A DNA stretch of 23,745 nucleotides from Rhodospirillales bacterium. Lineage in GTDB: Bacteria > Pseudomonadota > Alphaproteobacteria > Micavibrionales > UBA2020. Within the stretch, counting starts at the first letter, position 1, and each line of letters opens with the position of its first letter. The stretch spans positions 1 to 23,745 of the forward strand of contig JAHFPI010000005.1 of the NCBI GenBank assembly GCA_023266795.1, given 5' to 3'. This document shows, in pieces, positions 1 to 7,277 of the stretch. Below the pieces are notes generated by a model. That model saw only the letters and a list, made by a program, of their open reading frames with translations, was not told where the DNA came from and did not search any database. Made by a program: the position numbers and the translations under genes.

Positions 1-262
1 CATAGATAAAAATCTTCCCGCCATCCGTGAAGGGCTGCGACGGCAGCAGTTTCTTGCGGCGCTGTTCAATCCATCCCTGATTCTGTTCGATAAAACGGAG
101 CGCGCTGCGTTCGGACGTGCCGCGCGGCCATGTCAGCACCACATCTCCGGCTTTTACATCCACCCGCAGCGCCATACGCCGCGCCCTCTGGCTGGCCCGC
201 ACCCTGACCCCGGCGATTTCCGCCGGCGCCTCAATAACCGTTTTTTTCTTACGCCCGAACAC
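1..262 (-). CDS. YgjP/DUF45-type M48-like metallopeptidase, N-terminal part (cut by window edge)
   Basis: The frame reads from a GTG at 262 to the left edge, giving 87 residues with the C-terminus missing. The visible part has the pattern of the YgjP-like (DUF45) family N-terminus: a basic stretch (RASQRARRMALRVD), then VVLTWPRG, then an FIEQNQGWIEQRRKKL segment and PFTDGGKIFIYG. The HExxH zinc site expected in this family would lie beyond the edge, so catalysis cannot be judged here. The GTG start lies inside the last codons of leuA (14-nt overlap), which suggests translational coupling as the last gene of the leuA transcript. An ATG at 175 is an alternative start, but it would cut into the conserved region. 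Family call is by remembered pattern and fairly secure; cellular role unknown. Confidence 0.75.
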   Translation of the reverse strand, partial: MFGRKKKTVIEAPAEIAGVRVRASQRARRMALRVDVKAGDVVLTWPRGTSERSALRFIEQNQGWIEQRRKKLLPSQPFTDGGKIFIY

Positions 263-1772
263 TATGCGCGGCCAGCAGTCGGTTCAGCGCATCGATATAC
301 GCGCGACAGGATGCCACGATCACATCGGTATCGACGCCGTCACCATGATAAATCTGCCCCTTTTCGGAGAGCTGGATATTCACTTCCCCTTTGGCATCCG
401 AACCCTGCGTCAGTGCCTTGAGTTCGTAATTAAAGAGGGTGGCATCTTCATGCGGTACCAGCACCTTCATCGCCTTGAAGCAGGCGTCCACCGGCCCCTT
501 ACCCGCAGCTTTGGCCTTTTTCTTCTGCCCGTCGAGCGCGATTTCCAGCTCCGCTTCCTGCGGGCCGACGGAGCCGGAACGGACGGCGAGAGAGACAAAG
601 CTGATACGCTCCGACGGCATACCGCCTTTGGAGCTGACGATCAACAACAGATCATCGTCGGAAATTTTCTTTTTGCGGTCGGCAAGATCCTTGAAACGCG
701 CGAACGCGGCGTTCAGCTCTTCCTCGTTCAGGTCGATTTTCAGCAGCAGTAACTTGCTGCGAAACGCGTTGCGTCCAGAATGCTTGCCGAGCACCAGATC
801 CGTTTTGTCCCGCCCGACGGATTCCGGCGTCATGATCTCGTAAGTGCCCGCATGTTTCAGCATCCCGTCCTGATGGATGCCGCTTTCATGCGCGAAGGCG
901 TTGGCGCCGACAATCGCCTTGTTGGGCTGCACCGAAAAACCGGTGATCTTTGACAGCAGCCGCGAAGCCGCCGTAATTTTTTTGCTGTCGATGCCCGTTA
1001 CAAAAGGCAGCTTGTCGTGGCGCGTGCGGAAGGTCATCACGACTTCTTCCATCGCCGCATTCCCCGCCCGCTCGCCGATGCCGTTGACCGTGCACTCGAC
1101 CTGCCGCGCCCCCGCCTCGACGCCCGCCAGAGAATTGGCGACCGCCAGCCCCAGATCATTGTGGCAATGGGTGGAAATAATCGCCTTATCGATATTCGGT
1201 ACGCGCAGCGTCAGCATTTTAATCAACTCAAAATATTCATCGGGGATGGTGTAGCCTACCGTATCCGGGATGTTCACGACCGTGGCTCCCGCATGAATGG
1301 CGGTTTCCACCGCGCGGCAGAGGAAATCATGCTCGGTACGCGTGGCATCCTCGGCACTCCATTCCACATCGTCACAGTGCTTGCGCGCATAGGACACGCT
1401 GTCTTCGATCATCTCCAGCACACGGGAAGGCTCCATTTGCAATTTGTGCTTCATGTGCAGCGGGCTGGTGGAAATAAACGTGTGAATCCGGCGTTTCTTC
1501 GCAGGCTTAGTCGCCTCGATAACCGCTTCGATGTCCTTGCGGACGGCGCGGCAAAGGCCGGCCACTGTCGCCTTCTTAGTCTGTTGGGAAACTTTGAAGA
1601 CGGACTCAAAATCGCCCTTGCTGGCCGCCGGAAAGCCCGCCTCAATGATATCAACGCCCATATCGTCCAGCATCGCGGCCATTTGCAGCTTTTCGTCCAG
1701 ATTCATCGAATAACCGGGGGATTGTTCTCCGTCCCGGAGCGTCGTATCAAAAATCCAAACTTTGTCAGCCAT
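249..1772 (-). CDS. leuA: 2-isopropylmalate synthase
   Basis: Condenses acetyl-CoA with 2-oxoisovalerate to 2-isopropylmalate, the first committed step of leucine synthesis, in the cytoplasm. The 507-residue protein has the DRE-TIM barrel signature FDTTLRDGEQSPG at residues 8-20 (R13 and D14), HCHNDLG at 202-208 (metal ligands H202 and H204) and the NGIGERAGN motif at 230-238. The C-terminal roughly 130 residues match the LeuA dimerisation/regulatory domain, which in this family mediates leucine feedback inhibition. Length is normal for the long (type I, about 510-residue) bacterial form. The start ATG at 1772 has AGAAGG about 8 nt upstream. It lies 30 nt downstream of the Trm112-like gene and overlaps the next gene by 14 nt, so it probably belongs to a four-gene transcript. 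Homocitrate or citramalate synthase are close relatives, but overall length and motifs favour LeuA. Confidence 0.95.
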   Translation of the reverse strand: MADKVWIFDTTLRDGEQSPGYSMNLDEKLQMAAMLDDMGVDIIEAGFPAASKGDFESVFKVSQQTKKATVAGLCRAVRKDIEAVIEATKPAKKRRIHTFISTSPLHMKHKLQMEPSRVLEMIEDSVSYARKHCDDVEWSAEDATRTEHDFLCRAVETAIHAGATVVNIPDTVGYTIPDEYFELIKMLTLRVPNIDKAIISTHCHNDLGLAVANSLAGVEAGARQVECTVNGIGERAGNAAMEEVVMTFRTRHDKLPFVTGIDSKKITAASRLLSKITGFSVQPNKAIVGANAFAHESGIHQDGMLKHAGTYEIMTPESVGRDKTDLVLGKHSGRNAFRSKLLLLKIDLNEEELNAAFARFKDLADRKKKISDDDLLLIVSSKGGMPSERISFVSLAVRSGSVGPQEAELEIALDGQKKKAKAAGKGPVDACFKAMKVLVPHEDATLFNYELKALTQGSDAKGEVNIQLSEKGQIYHGDGVDTDVIVASCRAYIDALNRLLAAHSVRA

Positions 1773-1802
1773 GGCCTTTTCCTTCTGTATTTAAAGATAA
1801 AA

Positions 1803-1988
1803 CTAATCTATTTTCCGCGCCTCATCAATCAGCATGATCGGGATGCCCTCGCGGATAGGGAAAGCAAGCCCTGCCTGACGGCTGACCAGCTCCTGCCGCG
1901 CCTCGTCGTATGCCAGAGGAGCTTTGGTCACGGGGCACACCAGAATTTCCAGCAATTTCGGATCGGCTTTTTTCGAAGTATTCGGCAT
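1803..1988 (-). CDS. Trm112 family protein (YcaR/UPF0434-like)
   Basis: A 61-residue protein with the compact Trm112-like fold: KLLEILVCPVTKAPLAYD, then RQELVSRQAGLAFPIREGIPIML, ending EARKID. Bacterial Trm112-like proteins are thought to act as small stabilising partners of other enzymes, including methyltransferases; the partner is not identified here. The E. coli relative YcaR carries a CPxC pair. This protein has only one cysteine (C18, CPVT), so the zinc knuckle is lost, as I recall for other alphaproteobacterial members. The start ATG at 1988 has a strong GAGGGGG about 10 nt upstream. It sits 13 nt after the thioredoxin-TPR gene stop and 30 nt before leuA, so it is very likely cotranscribed with both. 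Confidence 0.9.
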   Translation of the reverse strand: MPNTSKKADPKLLEILVCPVTKAPLAYDEARQELVSRQAGLAFPIREGIPIMLIDEARKID

Positions 1989-2001
1989 TTTCAGGGCCCC
2001 C

Positions 2002-2949
2002 TCATGAAAACAACACCGCCGACAATTTGCGACGTCCCGACAGCGTCAGGGGATGAACGTGCCCCATAGCCTCGAAAACCTCCAGCAAAAGCTTCCGCGC
2101 CTGCTGCTCCTGCCACTCGCGGTTAATACGGATCAGCGTGATGAGAGTATCAATACCTTTTTCCAACTGGCCAACCGCCAGATATTGCAGCGCCAGATCA
2201 TAATGTGACTGGAGGTCTTTCGGATTTTTAAGCAATTTCGCTGCGAGCACGGAAATATCTTCCAGTCCACCTACACGTTTCTCCAGCGATAAAATAAACT
2301 GTAGCCCCTGCAGGCGCGGGGATTTCAGCTGTTCCGGCGCCAGTTGCGCCAGCATCTCCCGCACGCTTGCCGCGTCCCCCTGAGACAACAGGCACCAGCC
2401 GATGCCTCCCAGCGCTTCCATGCTGTTGGCATCCGCATCGAGCGCTGCGCCGTAACGCGCCATCGCTTCATCAAAGCTGCCCTGCTGGAAAAACTGGTCT
2501 GCCTCTGCCATAAGTTTTTTTACCTGCTCGGCCACCGCTGCCGCATCTCTCTCTTCGGCGGGCAGCGCCCCGGCCAGCTTTTTCAGTTTGTCGACGAAAG
2601 CCCGCAGTTCCGCTTCGGTCTTGGCGCCCATAAATCCGTCCACGGGCCTGCCCTGAAAAAAGGCATAGAAGGTCGGCACCGACTGTATACGCAGCGCCTG
2701 CGCCAGTTCCGGATTCTTGTCGACATTGACCTTGACCAGCAGCACGGCGCCGCCAGCATCGCTCACCGCTTTCTCGACGATCGACAGCATCTGCTTGCAG
2801 AGAACGCTGCCCACCGCCCAAAAATCGACAATCACCGGCTTGGTCATCGAGGCCTGAAGAACATCCTGCTCAAAGCGCAGTTCATCGGTGTCTTTGATGA
2901 AATCCGCGCCGGGGATTTTTGGTTGTGCGCCCAGTTGCAGGTCTATCAT
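2002..2949 (-). CDS. Thioredoxin-TPR co-chaperone, CnoX/YbbN-like
   Basis: An N-terminal thioredoxin domain (about residues 20-125: PVIVDFWAVGSVLCKQM, then VKVNVDKNPELAQALRIQSVPTFYAF with the cis-Pro loop) is followed by a TPR-like helical region (about 130-315). This is the architecture of CnoX/YbbN, a chaperone-redoxin that protects unfolded proteins from oxidation and hands them to GroEL or DnaK. The active-site CxxC is replaced by SVLC (S48/C51 from the chosen start), comparable to the SxxC of E. coli YbbN, so disulfide reductase activity is unlikely. I chose the ATG at 2949 because the GAGG motif lies 9 nt upstream; an in-frame ATG at 2958 overlaps that motif. It is the first gene of the trx-TPR / Trm112 / leuA / metallopeptidase series. 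Confidence 0.88.
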   Translation of the reverse strand: MIDLQLGAQPKIPGADFIKDTDELRFEQDVLQASMTKPVIVDFWAVGSVLCKQMLSIVEKAVSDAGGAVLLVKVNVDKNPELAQALRIQSVPTFYAFFQGRPVDGFMGAKTEAELRAFVDKLKKLAGALPAEERDAAAVAEQVKKLMAEADQFFQQGSFDEAMARYGAALDADANSMEALGGIGWCLLSQGDAASVREMLAQLAPEQLKSPRLQGLQFILSLEKRVGGLEDISVLAAKLLKNPKDLQSHYDLALQYLAVGQLEKGIDTLITLIRINREWQEQQARKLLLEVFEAMGHVHPLTLSGRRKLSAVLFS

Positions 2950-2984
2950 TAGATTCATCCTCGTTCACGGCTTGCAGGGTTACA

Positions 2985-3014
2985 GTCATACCTCATTTCT
3001 GGCAAGAAATCCAA
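2985..3014 (-). promoter_or_regulatory. Possible sigma-70 promoter of the thioredoxin-TPR/leuA series, with an inverted repeat in its spacer
   Basis: On the minus strand a TTGGAT (3009-3014) and a TATGAC (2985-2990) are separated by 18 nt, about 36 nt upstream of the gene start. An inverted repeat ATTTCT-GGCA-AGAAAT (2995-3010) falls in the spacer. Both elements are only partial matches to consensus, so this is tentative. Confidence 0.3.
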
Positions 3015-3053
3015 GATTTGGCGCTTGATAACTATACATAATCAGCGATTCTG

Positions 3054-3081
3054 TTGTCACAGGCGTGAAGTAGCTTATAAT
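3054..3081 (+). promoter_or_regulatory. Sigma-70 type promoter of the pilin-like gene
   Basis: TTGTCA (3054-3059) and a perfect TATAAT (3076-3081) are separated by 16 nt. The predicted start of transcription is near 3088, leaving a leader of about 15 nt that contains GAGGGG before the ATG at 3103. This also argues against the upstream in-frame starts. Confidence 0.7.
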
Positions 3082-3102
3082 AAAGAGATGAGGGGTTTGC
3101 TG

Positions 3103-3843
3103 ATGAGATCAAGACATTCCGGACAAAACAGCGGCGAAGCGGGCAACGCCATGCTTTATGTGCTGATCGGCATTGCCCTGTTCGTCGCGCTGGTCTTTAC
3201 TTTCACCAAAAGCAGCCGCTTCAGTAAAATATCGACGGAAGATGCGATTCTCCAGGCGCAGGCGATTACCTCCTACGCCGATAAAATTAACGGCGCCGTG
3301 CAGAGCGCTATGCTGCAAAGCGGCTGCCTTTCCTCTCAGATTAGCTTTGAAAATTCAACCGTCGCTGGCTATACCAATGCCGGCGCGCCCGCCAATAAAA
3401 AATGCAACATATTCGATCTGGCCGGCGGCGGCATGAACTATGAAGCCCCTCCTGCAGCCGCAATTGACACTGTGGCAGCGACGGCCGCAGGTTTTCCTGT
3501 GAGCTACCTCTTTTCCGGCAATGTCTGCGTCGATAATATCGGCACCGGCCCCCTGGCCACCTGCGCCAGCGACGGGCTGGGAAACGAGGAATTATTGCTG
3601 ATTGTACCCTTCGTCAACGCCACGGTATGCGCCGCCATCAATAAAGTGCTGGAAAACAAAACTCCCATGCTTCAGGATTCCGGCGGCAGTTTCGACGGCA
3701 CCAAGTTCACCGGCACTTTTGCGGACGGTTTTGCCCTCGGTGACGGCGGCTTCACAACCTACCCGACAGGCTGCTTTCAAAGTACGGGAGGCGGCTCACC
3801 CGGCAACGGTTACCACTTCTACACCGTGCTGCTCGCGCGTTAG
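3103..3843 (+). CDS. Pilin-like membrane-anchored protein
   Basis: A 246-residue protein. A short polar, basic leader ends in GEAGN and is followed by one hydrophobic helix (about 17-34, AMLYVLIGIALFVALVFTF). Then comes an extracytoplasmic region with a helical stretch (AILQAQAITSYADKINGAVQSAML) and a Gly/Ala/Ser-rich domain containing several cysteines, as in type IV pilins and pseudopilins. The conserved glutamate at +5 after the prepilin cleavage site is not present, so it is either a minor/atypical pseudopilin or a pilin-like signal-anchored protein. I chose the ATG at 3103 because AGGGG lies 7 nt upstream and the promoter predicts transcription starting near 3088; the frame stays open upstream to 3025. 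It converges on the M20 gene with overlapping stops (TAG 3841-3843, TAA 3842-3840). I recall similar orphan proteins in Micavibrio-like and rickettsial genomes; function unknown. Confidence 0.7.
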   Translation: MRSRHSGQNSGEAGNAMLYVLIGIALFVALVFTFTKSSRFSKISTEDAILQAQAITSYADKINGAVQSAMLQSGCLSSQISFENSTVAGYTNAGAPANKKCNIFDLAGGGMNYEAPPAAAIDTVAATAAGFPVSYLFSGNVCVDNIGTGPLATCASDGLGNEELLLIVPFVNATVCAAINKVLENKTPMLQDSGGSFDGTKFTGTFADGFALGDGGFTTYPTGCFQSTGGGSPGNGYHFYTVLLAR

Positions 3844-5066
3844 GGCTGAGGCGCATCCGGACGTTTGGACGCAGGCGGCAACGCTTTCTCCACCAATTTA
3901 ACCCAGTAACTGGCGCCAATCGGCAGGGCTGCATCGTTAAAGTCATACTTGGCGCTGTGCAGGGACGGAGACTCCTTGCCATCCGGCCTGCCGGTACCCA
4001 GCGCCATAAAATTCCCCGGTTTTCCCAGCAGAAAACGGGCGAAATCCGTGACATTCAGCGTGCGGGGCACGGACGATTCAGTTTTTTCATCGCCGACAAC
4101 TTCCCGCGCGGCGTCAAGCGCAAGGCTTGTTTCCGCCGGGCTGTTGACCAGTGACAGGTATTCGTTTTTGAATTCAACCGTCACAGTGGCGCCATATTTA
4201 TCCGCCGCTTCCTGAACAATCTGTTCCAGATTTTGCTTAAGCTTGTCGTGCAGCGCCTGATCGTAGCCCCGGATGCAGCCCTTCAGATGAACCGTGCTTG
4301 AGATGACATCAGCTGCTTCGCTGTCCGTCCGGATGGAGGAAACAACCATCGAGGTGGGTGCTCCCGCCGGAATTTCTTTCTGCAGCATCGCGTTCATTGC
4401 AGAAACGGCTTCCGCCAGCGCGCCGGCAAGGTTTGTCGTCGTCTCGGGATGCGGCATATGGCCGCCGGTGCCGCTGAACGTGACATGAAACTCGTCGGAA
4501 GCCGCCAGCATCTGGCCTGTTTCCGAAGCCATTGTACCTAACGGCAGCCACGGATAGCTATGCAGGCCATAAATTTCGTCGCAGGGGAATTTTTTGAGCA
4601 GCCCTTCGTTGAGCATTTCCTGGGCGCCATCAAGATGCTCTTCGGCAGGCTGGAATACGAACAAAATCGTGCCGTCAAAATCATCCTTGCTTTGCGCCAG
4701 ATATTTCGCCGCACCGAGCAGCATGGCCATGTGACCGTCATGGCCGCAGGCATGGTGAACTCCCGGAGTGCCCGAAGTATGAATAACGCCGCTCTCTTCA
4801 TTTATCGGCAGCGCATCCATCGCAGCATGCAGCATGATAGTTTTTCCGCCCGTAGCGGAAGCAGGCCCGTTTTTGCCGTGCAGCACGCCGATCACGCCGG
4901 TTTTGGCCAGAGGGTGTATCTCGTCAACGCCGAAAGACTGCAACTGCCGCTGCAGGTAACGCATCGTCTCCCGCTCTTCAAACGCCAGTTCAGGATGGGT
5001 ATGCAGCTTCTGCCGCCAGCGCATCATTTCCTGCTGCATTTCTTGAATCTTTTTGACGATTTCCAT
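3840..5066 (-). CDS. M20 family metallo-amidohydrolase (hippurate hydrolase/aminoacylase-like)
   Basis: Predicted zinc-dependent hydrolase of N-acyl amino acids or similar amides, cytoplasmic. The 408-residue protein has the M20D landmarks: RQKLHTHPELAFEE near residue 18, DALPINEESG near 84, HHACGHDGHMAML at 104-116 (C107 and H109 as metal-ligand candidates), FQPAEEHLDGAQEML, a GTGGHMPHPE dimerisation-domain segment, and a histidine near the C-terminus (SLHSAKYDFND). The usual LRADMDALP motif reads LHAAMDALP here, so the first Arg and Asp are changed. I chose the ATG at 5066 because AAGGAGA lies 7 nt upstream; a TTG at 5072 would sit on the ribosome site. It is probably a single-gene transcript. 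The substrate cannot be told from sequence. Confidence 0.88.
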   Translation of the reverse strand: MEIVKKIQEMQQEMMRWRQKLHTHPELAFEERETMRYLQRQLQSFGVDEIHPLAKTGVIGVLHGKNGPASATGGKTIMLHAAMDALPINEESGVIHTSGTPGVHHACGHDGHMAMLLGAAKYLAQSKDDFDGTILFVFQPAEEHLDGAQEMLNEGLLKKFPCDEIYGLHSYPWLPLGTMASETGQMLAASDEFHVTFSGTGGHMPHPETTTNLAGALAEAVSAMNAMLQKEIPAGAPTSMVVSSIRTDSEAADVISSTVHLKGCIRGYDQALHDKLKQNLEQIVQEAADKYGATVTVEFKNEYLSLVNSPAETSLALDAAREVVGDEKTESSVPRTLNVTDFARFLLGKPGNFMALGTGRPDGKESPSLHSAKYDFNDAALPIGASYWVKLVEKALPPASKRPDAPQP

Positions 5067-5097
5067 GAGCAATCTCCTTGCTGGCCGCGTGCGTTTT

Positions 5098-5111
5098 TAT
5101 GGTATGCCATA
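5098..5111. promoter_or_regulatory. Inverted repeat upstream of the M20 gene, possible operator
   Basis: TATGG-TATG-CCATA lies 31 nt upstream of the chosen ATG and resembles the TGGTnnnnCCA shape of some GntR-family operators. The arms are only 5 bp, so it may be chance. The rest of 5067-5230 shows no gene and no clear terminator after sucD. Confidence 0.25.
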
Positions 5112-5230
5112 CTTTAAGCAATACCGTCATTCTGTCAACCCCCTGCGTTGCCAGAAGGGCGTTTTTCACATGATTTTTTATTACGGAAATAGAAAACCGT
5201 TTTAAAACCTAGCGGCTCAAGCGCCGATAG

Positions 5231-6103
5231 TTACTTCATAGCCTTGAGCATCGCCTCGCCAAGCCCCGCCGGGCTGTCGGCCACAACGATACCAGCCGCT
5301 TTCATCGCCGCGATTTTGTCTTTTGCAGCGCCCTTGCCGCCGGCGATAATCGCTCCGGCATGACCCATACGCCGCCCCGGCGGCGCCGTCACGCCGGCAA
5401 TAAATCCGGCAACCGGCTTTTTCGTCTTGTAGCTTTTGATAAACGCCGCCGCATCCTCTTCACCGCTGCCGCCGATCTCGCCGATAATCAGGATACCCTC
5501 GGTCTCCGGATCGTCGAGAAACAGTTTCAGCACGTCGATAAAGCTGGTGCCGTTCACCGGATCACCGCCGATACCGACGCACGTCGTCTGGCCAAGGCCG
5601 TTTGCGGTCGTCTGCGCCACCGCTTCGTAGGTCAACGTGCCGGAGCGCGAAACAATCCCGATCTTGCCGCGCTTGTGGATATGCCCCGGCATGATGCCGA
5701 TTTTGCATTCACCGGGCGTAATCACACCCGGGCAGTTCGGCCCGATCAGGCGCGTTTTAGAATTCTGCAGCTTGCGCTTCACCTTCACCATGTCCAGCAC
5801 CGGAATGCCCTCGGTAATGCAGATCACCAGATCAAGCTCCGCATCCACCGCTTCCAGAATAGCGTCCGCCGCAAAAGGCGGCGGTACATAAATCACGCTG
5901 GCCGTCGCGCCAGTGGCTTTCACTGCGTCCTGTACCGTGTTAAATACGGGCAGATCAAGATGCTTGGTGCCGCCCTTGCCGGGCGTCACGCCGCCGGCCA
6001 TCTTCGTGCCATAGGCCACCGCCTGCTCGGAGTGGAAAGTCCCCTGCGCGCCGGTAAAACCCTGACAAATCACTTTGGTATTTTTATTGACGAGAATAGC
6101 CAT
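5231..6103 (-). CDS. sucD: Succinyl-CoA synthetase alpha subunit
   Basis: Forms the CoA-binding and phosphohistidine subunit of the succinyl-CoA to succinate reaction of the TCA cycle, working with SucC. The protein (290 residues from the chosen start) opens with AILVNKNTKVICQGFTGAQGTFHSEQA, has the GGVTPGKGG loop, IGPNCPGVITPGECKIGIMPG, GIGGDPVNGTSFIDVL and, near the C-terminus, the active-site histidine in GRRMGHAGAII. The frame stays open to 6151, but the start is placed at the ATG at 6103, one base after the sucC stop, where the family N-terminus begins; a weak GAGG lies in the end of sucC. It is the last gene of mdh-sucC-sucD and certainly cotranslated with sucC. Confidence 0.96.
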   Translation of the reverse strand: MAILVNKNTKVICQGFTGAQGTFHSEQAVAYGTKMAGGVTPGKGGTKHLDLPVFNTVQDAVKATGATASVIYVPPPFAADAILEAVDAELDLVICITEGIPVLDMVKVKRKLQNSKTRLIGPNCPGVITPGECKIGIMPGHIHKRGKIGIVSRSGTLTYEAVAQTTANGLGQTTCVGIGGDPVNGTSFIDVLKLFLDDPETEGILIIGEIGGSGEEDAAAFIKSYKTKKPVAGFIAGVTAPPGRRMGHAGAIIAGGKGAAKDKIAAMKAAGIVVADSPAGLGEAMLKAMK

Positions 6104-6104
6104 G

Positions 6105-7277
6105 TTACGCGGCCTCCGCTTTGACGGCGCTGACAACCTTATGCGCCGCATCGCCCAGATTGTCGGCGGCGATGATGTTCAGCCCCGACTCCCTGAGAAT
6201 TTTTTTGCCTTTATCGACGTTGGTGCCCTCAAGCCGCACCACCAGCGGCATGGTCAGCCCCAGCTCGCGCGCCGCCGTAATCACGCCTTCGGCGATCACG
6301 TCGCAGCGCATGATGCCGCCGAAAATATTGACAAGGATTCCCTCGACATTCGGATCGGACAGGATGATGCGGAAAGCCTCCGCCACGCGCTCCTTCGTCG
6401 CGCCGCCGCCGACATCGAGAAAGTTCGCCGGATCGCCGCCATAGAGCTTGATAATATCCATCGTCGCCATCGCCAGACCGGCGCCGTTCACCATGCAGCC
6501 GATGTTGCCGGTGAGTTTCACGTAGTTAAGGTCATTATCCTTGGCGCGCCTTTCCGCCGGGTCTTCCTCCGCCACGTCGCGCAGGGCTTCAACCTCTTTC
6601 TGGCGAAACATCGCATTGTCGTCAAAATTCATTTTTGCATCTAGCGGCAGGACGTCGCCTGATTTTGTCACGACCAGCGGATTGATCTCGACAATCGACG
6701 CGTCCAGATCGAGAAACGCCTTGTACATATTGCCGACCAGTTCCACGGCCTTGCCGACCTGCTTGCCTTCCAGACCGAGTGCGAAAGCGATCTGCCGCCC
6801 CTGAAACGCCTGAAAACCGACGGCGGGATCAATCACCACCTTCATGATTTTTTCAGGATGGTGGGCGGCGACTTCTTCAATATCCATGCCGCCTTCCGTC
6901 GAGGCCATGATGGTCACGCGCGATGTCGTGCGATCGATCAGCATGCCAAGATAAAGTTCGCGGCCAATGTCGCAGCCTTCTTCGATATAGACGCGATGCA
7001 CCTCCTGCCCCTGCGGGCCCGTCTGATGCGTCACCAGATGCATGCCGATCATTTTCTTCGCCGCCGCCTTCACGTCATCAAGGGACTTCACCACCTTTAC
7101 GCCGCCGCCCTTGCCGCGACCGCCGGCATGGATCTGCGCCTTCACGACATAAACCGGGCCCGGAAGGGTTTTTGCCACCTCCAGCGCCTCTTCCGCCGTG
7201 TAGGCCACGCCGCCCTTGAGCACCGGAATGCCCCGCGCCTTTAAAAGTTCTTTCGCCTGATACTCATGGATGTTCAT
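6105..7277 (-). CDS. sucC: Succinyl-CoA synthetase (ADP-forming) beta subunit
   Basis: Nucleotide-binding ATP-grasp subunit of succinyl-CoA synthetase; it makes ATP or GTP from succinyl-CoA with SucD. At 390 residues it has the family's standard length. It begins MNIHEYQAKELLKARGIPV, followed by VVKAQIHAGGRGKGGGVKV (ATP-grasp), the EINPLVVT and DAKMNFDDNA metal/nucleotide segment around 200, GNIGCMVNGAGLAMATMD, and NIFGGIMRCDVIAEGV near 320. The ATG at 7277 directly abuts the mdh stop (TAA 7280-7278, no gap). This packing ensures equal expression with mdh and sucD. Confidence 0.97.
   Translation of the reverse strand: MNIHEYQAKELLKARGIPVLKGGVAYTAEEALEVAKTLPGPVYVVKAQIHAGGRGKGGGVKVVKSLDDVKAAAKKMIGMHLVTHQTGPQGQEVHRVYIEEGCDIGRELYLGMLIDRTTSRVTIMASTEGGMDIEEVAAHHPEKIMKVVIDPAVGFQAFQGRQIAFALGLEGKQVGKAVELVGNMYKAFLDLDASIVEINPLVVTKSGDVLPLDAKMNFDDNAMFRQKEVEALRDVAEEDPAERRAKDNDLNYVKLTGNIGCMVNGAGLAMATMDIIKLYGGDPANFLDVGGGATKERVAEAFRIILSDPNVEGILVNIFGGIMRCDVIAEGVITAARELGLTMPLVVRLEGTNVDKGKKILRESGLNIIAADNLGDAAHKVVSAVKAEAA

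Noticed and set aside
1017..2069. Long plus-strand open frame opposite leuA and the Trm112-like gene
   Set aside because: It is antisense to two well-recognised genes, is rich in Arg/His as expected of a shadow frame in G+C-rich DNA, and has no ribosome site.
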